From positions 15,535,501-15,599,500 of the forward strand of contig JAJNNQ010000009.1 of the NCBI GenBank assembly GCA_027886175.1: a stretch of DNA of 64,000 nucleotides, written 5' to 3'. The notes beneath the pieces are model-generated. The model was not told the DNA's origin. It was given only the letters and a program-made list of their open reading frames with translations, and did not search any database. The stretch's first letter is position 1. Each line of letters starts with the position of its first letter. The stretch is from Phylloscopus collybita. Lineage: Eukaryota; Chordata; Aves; Passeriformes; Phylloscopidae. Below are positions 25,099 to 37,000 of this stretch, piece by piece. The translations under genes and the position numbers were made by a program.

Positions 25099-27465
25099 CA
25101 TAAATGTAAATTAGTATTTCCCTAGGATCTGGGAAAAGAATCTAAGTGTTGGTTATTATGCCTCCACCAACCTCTGGTACCTTGATGATGGGTAGCTTAA
25201 ACTTGAAATTATATTCTGTTAGCTAGGACCTTGACAAAATTTTGGTTAAGAATGAGTTTCCCTATGGAGATTTCTGTATAATTCCAAAAGTTAATTTTCA
25301 TTTCATACAATGTAATGTATCTTAAGCTATCACTGATTTTTACCCCAGTACTACTTAAAATCCTCTAAGTGGGAAAAGATCCCTAATTATATGTATGTTC
25401 TGATTGTTTGTTGTGTTTTATCTATGTAGGCAAAGTATAACGTGCTTTTATTAAATTAATGGCCAAAGCCTTTGAGAACTGACTTTTAAAAATAATTGTT
25501 GAAATTTTATTCCCTTCTGCTGCAGCCTTTATGAACAGTAACATTCCAAACCTTTATTATTTTAAATATAAGCTGCTAGTGTATCAAAGTGGAGGCCAAT
25601 AGTGCACAAGAAGATAAGCTTTTACAGTGGCGATTCCAGAATTCTATTGAGTAAAATTATTATGGATTTTAAAATAAATGGGCAATTTGTCTTAGGCTAG
25701 GAGGTTTGTGCCAATTTCATTAAGCAAGAAATATACTTGGTAGTCCGCCCTTTCAGTTGCCATAAAATGTTTCATTTTCAGATTTTTTAAAAGCTTTTGA
25801 AGATGCAGATCATCTGTCTGTATGTAGTACTTTCAAAATTACAATAGCAGGTTTACCATACAGTGTGCATGAAAATCCCAGCAGAAACTGCCTACAACTG
25901 TTGAATATCTAATCCCAACACCTGTCTGCCTCAATACATCAGCAGTGAACTACCACTGAATTAAAAAAGTATATGCATGCCTTTTTCCCCTTACTATGTC
26001 TTTATATCTTCCATTCATTCCCACAGGTGATCTACAAGACAAACATCATCCCAAATCCAAAGTTTAGCAGTAAGTTATGAATACAAATGTATTTCAATGG
26101 AAGAAAGGCAATTATGAACTAAATTATGAACTAAATGGTAGACTTCTGTCTTTTTCTTTTCTGCTTACTTTTCAAACTGGTATGGCTTCTTAGAGTTTAA
26201 AATTGGTAGAAACTTTTATATATTTTAGTGAATATATATATATGAATATATTTTTAGTGAATCCTGTATAGCAGTCCATAGGACCCTCCTGTCTTATCCA
26301 GTGGTACCTTGGAGGAAGAAAGCAGTTTTCTGTCAAATGGTTTTGGCTCAGTTTTCCTCTTTGCTAAAAAGGAGCCAGTTTGTGCAAATCTGTCTTGGGG
26401 GTAATATTCAGAAATACAATTAGTACATGATGCAAACAGCAGTAAATTGGATTTAATTGGCCTAAATGTTTGGCTATGAAGGCATGCAGATTGAAGCCAG
26501 AGGATATCCTAGAATAAAAAAAATAAGAAATGGTAGAATCATTTTTTATGATGAGAGTGCTGCTTCTTATGTTATGGATGTTAATGTGATCTGCCTTCTT
26601 TTCTGCATTTATAATTAGATAATAAAATCGTCATTTCAATATGTATTCAGGATGTTTGGACTCATAACCAGGATTGAAAAATCTGTTTTGATTTCTGCAT
26701 CTCTAAAGTTTGACAATAAGTTAGAAACTGTATGTGATTATACCTGCTTCTATCATTTTTATGCACAAAGTTAGACTTATTCTGATGATAACCTGAGTGT
26801 ATCTGATATCTCCTTGACAAAGCAGTTTCAATGAGTTCACTAGGATGTTTTTATGGGACAGATAATGGCAAGCCTCTGTTTTTCAAAAGGGCTTGTTGAA
26901 TGAGATCTATTCTTTGATGGATCATTAGGTTCCCCATTTGACAAACAGGACAACCCAAGCTAAGAAGCAGTATATTTACAAAATACCTTATATCATCTTT
27001 AGCTCTTTTTCAGATGTTTTTGTCATAAAGCCAAGATTTCCAGTTCCAGGTTTTTTCAAGCTTTTTATTTAGATTTGCCTTCAAAGTTTCCACTGACAGT
27101 AGGATAGACCTGATTTGTAAATTATGAACCTCTTTAAGACAATTGGTTGGTTTGTCAACTTGAGACTACTGAAAAGCAGAATAACTTGGTTTAAAAATAT
27201 GTAGAAAGAAGTAATTATGAAATACTTTTTTAAAATGCCAAGAAAATATATTTAGGATACAAAAGTATGCAACTATAATTGTAATTTTTTTTATAAAATG
27301 CTATGTTTCCAAACAGCTAAAAACTCCAGATTAATATAGGGAAACACAGAGATCAACTGTAAGTTCACATGATTAAAACCAGCAACAAACAAGTAAGATT
27401 GGTAAGATGTTTCTGCTAGAAGCTAGCAGCAGAGTAAGTGTATTTTGGAAGCAGTCTAAATTTAC

Positions 27466-27483
27466 AAAAAAAAAAAAAAAAAA
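27466..27483 (+). repeat. Poly(A) run, 18 bases
   Basis: Uninterrupted A tract in AT-rich DNA. No recognisable retrocopy precedes it. Confidence 0.9.
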
Positions 27484-30400
27484 GATAGAGGAATTTTTTG
27501 GCTAAAATTTTGCTGATGTATTTGATAACATCTCAGAAAGAAACCTGGCAGACAAAGGAATTCCTCACAGTTTTCTCTCCTTGACATCCAGTTGATGCCA
27601 AGACAGTTTTCTGTGTGGGCAGTACCAGAGCCAGAGTGCCTCTTCCTTAGAATTATGGCATTTTAGATAGAACAGAATAAGTTTTCCTGGTGCTGTTCTA
27701 AGTGTCACATGGTTAGCCAGACATAAAGTTCAGGGATTCAAGTGGCAAAATCCCCTTGCACATACTGAGCGAAGCTGATCTAAAGATTGACTGTTGCCTA
27801 AATAAGTATGGAAGACAGAAAATAAGGGAAAAAAGGTGAAAGCAGTGATACAATACTAGGGCTAAAATGAAGCAAAATCTTTGAACGTGAACATTTTGGG
27901 ATTATATACAGTATGTTCAATTTTAGGAATAATTATTTTTGTTTTCTTATCAAAGCCCTAGTGAGAGTAACAGCATGCTGAAATTAAATTTATCCTGTGT
28001 TGGCTGCTAATTTTCATTGAAAGCTTGAGAAACATAACACTAGTTTTAATGACAGATAAAGAGGAGTTACTTGTGTGACCCAAATAGCCTTAATTTATGC
28101 TGTTTGATGGTTTACAAGTATTTAATCAATTTCACACCTTTTTGCTAAAAACAATGTAACTAACTAAAGATACTGTATTTGCATTATAACTTAAGTCTTA
28201 TATCAGAAATATTTAGGTTTTAAAATGAGGAGTTTAACTTATGATAAAACCAAGAGTGAATGCAGAGGGTTACTCATAGATACCTGTAGCATATCTACCT
28301 TTCTGAGAGACAGAGACTCAGAAATTCATAGAAAATGCAAGTTTTTTTCAGCATACAGAATAAAAAAATCAAAAAATTCAACTTACTTAGAAGGTAATTG
28401 CTTACAACTAGCCAATATCTGTCTAAAAGTCCACCTTCTGCAGAGAAACGTATCAGTTCAGTCAAGGTCCACATGCAGTAACCTGCAAGTGTAACCTGCT
28501 ACCTTTGGAAAAGCCAAGAATGAGAGGTTTTGGGTTGGTTGTTTTTGTTTTTTTTTTAATGTAGGTTTGTACAGCAAACTAATACAAAAAACACATATCA
28601 AAGAAGTAGGAAGCTTATGTTTCCATCCTCTGCATGAGGAGATTGAAACCCCTGTCTACTGTTTCCTGGAAGAATACTCAGATTTTCAAACCATAGGGTT
28701 TTCTGTGCTTTTTACTGAGATTGTGCCAAAGGCATGAAAACAAAAGCACACATGAGAACCTTCTTGTATCATTAAGTTGCAGCATTTTTCACCTTGAAGA
28801 ATAGATCCTCCTGTTCTGGTTTCTGAATGAAAAGCAGTTTGTGTAATTTAAAGCAAGAACCTCTAACCACTGAACTATTAAATAAAGGACATTTGAGATT
28901 AGATGGCAGTTCTGGGTTTTTTGAGGACTTCAGGACTGAATTAAGACCAAGTACCAAATCTTCCTACTTGTGTCTTCTAACAGGTGATAGATACCAGCAG
29001 GTCATCAGAAAATACCTTTGAGGGTTTGTCATAACACAAATCAGTAAATGACTAATGATTCAGAGATGGTCCTTACATTTTCTCATGCCATAACAACTAA
29101 TTAGTGTATTAAAAGAGATCTATAGAGCTAGTTCCTTAGCAGCTATATATTAATTTAAATCTGAATTAATGCTTGTCTAATTTCATATTTTTATAATAAA
29201 AACTGCAGCAATTTCCCCATTTATTAGCAACTTTAATGGATCTACCTAATAAAATTGCTGTATGATTAACAGATATTCGAATATAGATGTAAGATGTTTA
29301 CAAATATTGTCTGTTTTCTGCTTTATTAAAATATGGCAAGTTTTTGGCATCACTTCATTTCAACTTTAATGACCAAGGCTTAGGAAGTACTCTGCTGAAA
29401 ATGATGAAAGAGGGAGGCTTGAGGCTTCTTACTGAATTAAATTAGGAGAGTTTCAGTGTCCTGTTAAATGTCCAGATTTCACTCCAAGATCAACTATTCT
29501 ACAATAAAATAACTTATAAACTTCTACTTCTTGCAAATCTCCAAAGTTTCTCTTGGTTTTGTCTTTCAGTCTCAGAAGGTAAAATGTCTTTCATTAATTT
29601 TCAATTCTTGCAAACCTCTTTATTAGCATTATAAATAAATAACTCATATTTTAAAACAAAACAAAGCACTTACTAATGCTTTAAAATAAAGGAGAAAAAA
29701 AAACCAAAACAGCAAAAAACAGACACAATCCCTCAAGAACAGACAAATCCTAACTGCTGAAAATCCAGTTTTAGCAGCAGCTGGTTTTTGGATGTTTGAC
29801 AGAGTGCAAGTTATGAGCTAGATACCTAGAGATAGAAAAAGATTAAATTTGATATGCCCCCTTCCAGCAGCTGTGGGATTTAAAGTGTCACTATACTTTG
29901 GTTGATTTAGATCCTTAAATTGCTGTCTTTTGGAGATTTTCTTCTCAGGACAGTGTCTAATCCCCACCTCTCTCTGATCCCTCCTACAGCTCCTTTGCAT
30001 TGTCTAAGGAATTTCCATGTGCTTAGGTCCATGATTTTTATTAAGATCTTTCCAAAGCACGGGGGAAGTTTTGAATGCAAACCCAATTTACAGTGTTTGT
30101 GTTCAGCTGCATGGAAATTCACCTAAGCCAGCCAGTAGGAAAAATTGGAATGGAAGATTCCAGTAGCTTTCATTATTTTCATTAATCTTATGAAAGAAAA
30201 ACATGTCAATATGGTTTCTTTACCTCTTAATGTTTTTGGCAATTATGAAATACTCTGCAAGAGACCAAATGATGGTCTAGTTGCTACAAATCAACCACAC
30301 ACCACTGAATAATTTAATCAGATGCATGGTCATATGAGCCTACTGAGGTTCTCACTCCTGTACAGTGGTTTTCTCTTACCCAAAGTTTTTCAGTGAAAGG

Positions 30401-32037
30401 GACCCAAAGTGCAGAATAAATAAGCATCTCAGTTGGGACTGTGGGGTTTTGTAGTTATTGAGCTATTTCTAGTTTGAGCTCTCAAAGAAATTTTCCTTCT
30501 TGGCTTATGTCAGGGATGCTAAATGGGTCAGCTGGCTGTTAAGCAGATATAATTATGACAGAAAAACAGATAACGTTATGACTTTGTCATAGTGAAAATT
30601 TTAGATTGATAAAGTAAACATCTCAGAGAGATGAGAGATGAAAGAACCAGTATCTGTTATCTTTTCTGTTCTATTCTGTTCTGTAACGAAAGCCCCAATT
30701 ACCACTAGTATAAAACATTGTCTAGGTCAACAGGATTCCCAGGAGAAGATATGACAAACAGTTCACTCACTCTGTGTGGCAGATTCCCAGCACACATGCA
30801 TAGTCTGATACATGTGACAAAAGCAGATATTTCTGGTCCTTCTTCTTATAGCTCAGGGCAGAAGAGGCCTTTCAATGGTCCCATCTCTAACTCCCTGGTT
30901 TTCTCTGCTAAGGGAACCTATTGTACTGTTGTCTCGGTTTCAAGTGATGATTTGCTGCTAAGCTGCAGGCAGCACTGTACATCCCCCATGCTCCACTGCT
31001 CCCAAGGGGTGGTAGGAAAAATGCTCTTCCAGTCATTGCAGTTCTGCTGTTATCTGTTGGCAGGAACACTTATCATCTAACCTTGGCAACCCAGGAAAGC
31101 TCCGTCTTGCATGATCTACCTCCGTGTGTGGATGCAATGGAATGCCTTGTTGATATGAGGTATCTGCCTGAGGTGTGATGGCCTGGAGTGACTCACAGAC
31201 AAGTATGCTCTGGGAGGAACATTTTAGCCTCCTATCCAGGTACATCCTGGCTTCCTCTTTAGCAATTAAACATAGATAAAACCTATTATTCTTCACATAA
31301 CTTCCAAGGACTAAGGGAAGTATGTGATCTTTACTCTTGTCAGAGTTCATTAGAGTAGGTGCTCCTGCAAACACACCATTTGTTTCTTTAGAAAGATAAT
31401 TAAACTAGCAGGGGGAAAATGCTTAATGTGGTAGCTAGTGCAGAAACTGTTCTGTCACCCTGCTACTCAGATTTCACATTTTAAAAATCCTGATGTGTCT
31501 GTAAATCAATGAGCTATTTTTGTTTGTTTACCTGATCATAAGCCAGTGAAACTGAATATATTTATAAATGCTGATATCTCCTGTATTAGGAACAGCAAGT
31601 TCAGTACAAAGCACACCTGAGCCCTCTGAATTTTGTCAGATATTTATGTCATTTCATTATCTAAGTTTTCAGATTATTTCACCTCAGTTTCAGTCTCTTG
31701 ATGAAAAACAGTCATTTCTCCTGTTGTTTTGATTTAGCATTTTACTGAATTTTGTACTTATTTATTTGTAAGATAAAATCCCTGTTCTGCTACATCTCTT
31801 CTCAACTCTTGAGATTTTTTTCAAAAGGTTATGCCAATTCTTCTGTCTGTATAGCTGAAGAATTTAACAATTGATGGACCTGAACTAGGACATCAAGCTG
31901 TTGATTTTTTATATTTTATATCTATGGACATGCAGTGCATATTTTGGTCAAAACTATGCAGAATTTAACATAGATTTGTGCAATGATTACTTCATCTGAT
32001 GTTTTTCTTTCCCTTAGATATAAGCATAAGCAAAGTT

Positions 32038-32054
32038 AAAAAAAAAAAAAAAAA
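32038..32054 (+). repeat. Poly(A) run, 17 bases
   Basis: Uninterrupted A tract. The upstream AT-rich sequence shows no recognised gene copy. Confidence 0.9.
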
Positions 32055-33613
32055 GGGTTATTCCTGGGAAATCAGCACGATTCATACATTCTAAGCTTAT
32101 TTTCAAGAAATAAGTGAACATTTTGGGATGATTTTATACAAGTAGCCTGTTGTTCATTCCGGTGAAGCCTGGGAGAAAGAGTGGAACTAGACAGCAGCTT
32201 CCCCTTGGCACAGCCAGACTATTTGAGTTATTCAGTGGAGCAGAAAGGTGCTGGATTGCTTCAGTTGCTTGTTGCTGGTGGAGGATTACTTGGATACAAA
32301 GCAGGGTGTGTACTTGGTGCAGAGACTCCCTGGCAGTTTGGAGTGAAATCCCTGTCTCAGGGAGTTTCAGTACAGGGTAAAGACGTTTTGGAAGAAGAGC
32401 CTGTCAACTCCTTTTAAAGATCTGTTTTCTAGGACGAGATTTTTTGTCTTCTTAGTGGCACATGTACACAATACTCTCCCCAAACACTGACACACACACA
32501 CTGAAACATGCACACATGTTCGTGACAATGTTGAACTGCAGCACATCTAAGTACAAAGATTTGAATGAGGGCAATTTCATTTCTTGATTTGGGTTAACTT
32601 GCTGCCCAAAGCATTAGTTTTATTATTTCTTTAACAGCCTGGGCTAGCTCCAAGCTCTGTGTCGTACAAGCTTTGAAGCTTTATCTTACCTTAGTTTCTT
32701 TCCATTAAAAGGGGAATCTGCCAGCATCCAGCTACAGCATGTTGTAAGCAGTTCTCAATTCCTCCTTCTGCAAGGTTCCTGCAGCTGACATCTTCTCTAC
32801 ACTCTGCTTTGAACTCTATTCCAGCCAGCCCACGCTGCACACAGCATGACATAAGATGTTGCAGCAGTCCTCTTGTTTCTCTACTGTAAAAATTCTTCAC
32901 CTTCTCTGCTTTCTGACAGTTTGCCCTTGCTCTGACTCCTGCCTTCTCACAGTACAATGTCACAGCCTGCCAAAGATGGTGTGCCAAGAAAGAGGAGCAC
33001 ATCTGCTTCCACATTCTGGCTAGGTCAGCACAAAGAGAATTGATTTAATAAAATTTATTTTTGGAGATTCTACCTTTCCTGATCCAACATAATCAAATCA
33101 ACTAGTGAAATAATCCCTAAACTGGCTATTTTTCCTTCGATGCTTGAAACCATAACGCAAGTTAGTTCTCGATTCTTCCTGGTATGGATTTAAAAAAAAC
33201 ACAAACTAAAAAAAAAATCTAAGTCACTTTGGAATTGGAGTAACATTAACTGGTTAAAAAAGTACAGCTGGATTTTGAAGAGCTAGTAAGACTTAAGTCT
33301 CTAGCCAGGAGAAAGACTCAGTATTTGAGTCTTGAGTGATTTCACCCAAGCACTCTTTCATTTCCACCAACAGAGTAGGACCAAGTCCTAATACCCTAGA
33401 AAATGCTACCCTTTGCCTTTATACAGTAATAAAGACTGGATGGCTTTTTTATATGGAGTTTATATCAGCTGAGTAAGAGGCAGATGGGGTTTGTATGCTA
33501 ATAAGAGTTACAATTCATTGCCATGGGTAGGGAAATGAACACAATAAATTATAAAGCCAAATAAAATTGTCAAGATGCATTTTTGAAAATGCAGTGATTT
33601 TTCAAAAAAAAAG

Positions 33614-33658
33614 TTTTCTGTACCATTCACAGTGATTAGATGTGACCGGTACAGAAAA
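33614..33658. repeat. Inverted repeat, 11-bp arms
   Basis: TTTTCTGTACC at 33614-33624 is matched by GGTACAGAAAA at 33648-33658, with a 23-base spacer. A modest stem-loop with no further sign of function. Confidence 0.75.
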
Positions 33659-34016
33659 AAACAACTGGCAGAAAATAAAGGTACTAATTGTGAGTGTCTG
33701 GGCAGCTACACAAATTAACAATGCATTTGTGTTCACTGAATAGGGAAAAAATACAGACTGTCCTGGGGGGAGAATGAAGTCTTGCTGCACGGTAAAAAAA
33801 ACTGCAGGTTAGGGACAGTGTTCCAGAAGTTAGAGGAAAAAGCTTGCTGAAGCACCAGTTAAGACAAACCCTGGAAAACCATTGGCAAACCATGTTTGAG
33901 CTTCATATTTTAGCTAGTTTTTATTTTGATTATTTATAAGTTTGAGTGATCACATTGTGTCAGAAGACACACAGCATGACTGCTAATTTATTTCTCCTGC
34001 ACTTCTTCTCTTACAG

Positions 34017-34081
34017 CTTCTCTGCAGGTTCTGGTAGCCCTACTTGGAGTCATGTTCACCTGCAGAGGCCTCTAAGATAAG
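34017..34081 (+). other. Exon-like segment with strong splice-site signals (candidate only)
   Basis: A pyrimidine-rich tract ending TTCTTCTCTTACAG (to 34016), with a branch-point-like GCTAAT about 33 bases upstream of the AG, is followed after 65 bases by AAG|GTAAGG, a near-consensus donor starting at 34082. One frame is open for about 20 codons but ends in TAA just before the donor, and the other frames also contain stops. It could be a non-coding exon or a chance pairing of splice signals. No neighbouring exon was identified. Confidence 0.25.
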
Positions 34082-37000
34082 GTAAGGGGAATATGTTCAA
34101 GAAACTGGTGTTTAGGTACGAGGAAATGTCAATTCAAAGGAAGCATCCTCTGCTACCTCTATTCTGCCTGCATTGCAGGATGGGTTGTTTCTACTGAAGT
34201 TTATGGACTGCTGCATGCTTGAAATGATACCATTTTAGAGCAGAGAAGTTAATCTGATACAGTACAAAGATTTTTGCCGTCACTGTTTTGTAATTTAACG
34301 ACTGCTGTAACTTAATTCACCTGATACCCAGGTGATACCTTGACTATTGATAGCAATGAGATCAGCATCATCTCTTGGAATGTGGCTCCAGGGCAGTGAA
34401 GAATCATGTAAAATTTCTGAGGAACTGTTTTCCACTGAGCTCTCACAGAGGGCCTATCTAATTAATGAGGGTTTTGACACAGTTATTCTCGCAGAGATTC
34501 CTAATTACCCACTAAAAATTTTTAATTCCACTGACTGAAGCAGTTAGTGATTTCTGAATATGTGATACTCCATCATGTGGTCTTGCTGCATCTATTCCCA
34601 TTGACTATATGACCAATCCCTCACCAAACAATTTTCAAAGGCAGAAACAGTTTGGCAGTGGAACTACTTATGTGGAGTAATGTTGCTTTGGGTATATTTT
34701 TGAGGATGAATTTTGAAGTGCATCCATTCCTTTGGATGAAAGATTTCTGCCAGTAAAGTTTAAGATGGCGTTAAGGTGGCCTCCAAGAAAGGAAGCATAT
34801 GGATAGCTGAAATGGGTAGGATACACTGTGTATGGAAGAGCAAGTTATATAATGAAGTGACCTAGGCCTAAGGTGTTTATTCTAGAGCCCATGGAAACGT
34901 GCTCTTATACTTCATGTGTATTTCTCTGTCGGTTTATGCACATATGTTATACACATGTGGAATCATTAAAATAGCCCTTGATGACATATACAGGGATAAG
35001 GTTCACAGGCAAATTCATAAAACACAGACTGCAGTTTTTCTAGTTATTTCTAGGAACTTAAATATCTTCCTTAGATTCAGATCTTCATTGACAGAGTCTC
35101 TCTTCCTAGTCAGTGGAAAACATCTGAGAGAAGTTTGGCCCATAGAAGGGTCAAATCATCTTCTGGAGAAACTTGATCTGCTTTTCACTGAAGATGTCTT
35201 ATTCTGTCAATTATATAAGTCTAGAGCAACTATGCTCCTGGAAACCTCAATTAAATACCTAAAATTTGTCAGAGTAAAATGGCCCCAGGAAAATGGTTCC
35301 AAAAACTTCAAATGCACCAGGCTGTGTTGTAATTCAGTTAACAGACTTCCAAATTAGTCAGGAAATGTGATCAAAGCATCACATTAAGGCACTATTAAGA
35401 GGAATACACTTTGATCATGACTAATGAGGTGCAAAAGCAGAAAAAAAAAAAAAAAGAAAAGCTGTGAAATAAAAAGATAATTAAATGTAAGAACTAATCT
35501 GCCTCCATACTGTCTTATTGACAGGGCAGAGGTTAATATCAGTGCATATTTAGGCAGACATTATTATCTAATTCTCTAACCAGTTCTTTTTATGAAAGCT
35601 ATTTGTGCTGAGAGTAAAAAGGATTAAACATAAAAATATTAGGTTATAAATGGGTGGCTCTAATGTATTTTTTCCATATAATTTCAGGACTCAAGTATGA
35701 AATCTAAATTCCAGTGTTTGGAAAAAATGGTGAGGCTGTGCTAATGTATGGAAAGACTAGAACTAACCCAATATTGGCTAGATTGATTAATCTTTGTATA
35801 TCTCTCTGTGAGAGGTCAAGTGAAAGCTCCATTTATTGACAGAAAACCAGAAAAACATGAGTTAATTGTTTTTCTCTACTAAAATAAAGGATACTTTTAA
35901 TTTCTAGTTTTATCATTCATTAGCCAGATTTATCAGGAATCTGAGATTGGTGTGGTTTTACTGCAAAAAAGTATAGCCATGCTGCTGAACATGAGGGAGG
36001 CCTCTATGCTCCATGCTCAGCTGATCTAGCACAATAAATATGTGTGATAGTAAAGTAAAAGTGAATTTAAAACTGTGAATTTATCGTCATTTATCTTCAT
36101 CTTTTATTGATCTAAAAAAGGTTGTGCTATCAAAAAAAGGAAAAATAAAATGCCTTATAAATAATGTGAATCGATACTTCTGATTTATTGTCACAACTGT
36201 TGGTAGTACGAAAAATAATAAATGTAACACAAACAGTGCTCAGGGTCTTAGATGAAATTTCAACCAAGCTGCAGCAGCTGGTGGGGATATACATTTTTGT
36301 AAGCAAAGCAGAAAACTTTATACTTTGTTTCCCTACCATCAGCTACATCTAGCAGCAACAAGGTTGTATAAATAATATTATCAAAAAGCATATAATTGCA
36401 CTGCATAAGTGTGCTATGCACACTTGAGTAGGTATAGTATAGCACACCTAAATACAGTGGGATATAGTATGACTATATTATTCTCCTATGACTATATTAT
36501 GTAGTTAAATAGTTCATGCATTATTACATGGTATTAATAAAATTTTATCATAGCAAGCACTATAAAAGACGGATTCACTAAGATTTATGGCACTTTTTAG
36601 TAATATGCATATGGTAATTTAAAATACTATGTGGAGTCTATAGCCTGAATATGATACACTGACCACTTCTTTATTGAATTAGTGCATTTATATTTTTAAA
36701 ATCCAAAATTTGAATAAGAGCCATGCCTTTTATATTGTGACCACTAAATCTAGGGAAATTTTCAATTTTGTTGCACAGTTGGAACTCAGTTTACACCACC
36801 TATGAATGTCATCTATGGCATTATGTTCTTCTGTCTTTTCGCATTGATGAATGATGGGCCTTACATTGAAATAAAAGATAACAAAACTAAACGTGTTTGG
36901 AAGCATGGTGAATGGAAATGCTTTTAAAATATGAATTAGAATTACCCTATAGAACATATTGCCAAAATGGAAGAGTTGATAGCTAGATACTCTTGTAGGT

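Larger units (their letters stand above)
25099..34016. other. Unique AT-rich non-coding DNA
   Basis: No gene, LTR or CR1 was recognised. It contains a dinucleotide AT run near 26231-26243, A runs at 27466-27483 and 32038-32054, a tandem 14-base duplication (AATTATGAACTA type) near 26110-26138, a CA-rich patch near 32489-32501 and a small inverted repeat at 33614-33658. The longest frames (about 120 codons near 30718 and 113 codons near 31033-31374, opposite strands, partly overlapping) have no motifs, and the former lacks an ATG at its start. Confidence 0.5.

Noticed and set aside
30718..31080. 120-codon plus-strand frame
   Set aside because: Begins at TTG, not ATG; no motif, and an overlapping frame exists on the other strand.
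32150..32417. Two overlapping plus-strand frames with a Gly/Leu-rich stretch followed by a GGTAAAG donor-like site
   Set aside because: No acceptor of comparable quality upstream, no recognised family, and two different frames are open, which argues against coding constraint.
34899..35357. 152-codon plus-strand open frame
   Set aside because: Starts with GTG, lacks splice or promoter context and has no recognisable motif; a chance frame in AT-rich DNA.
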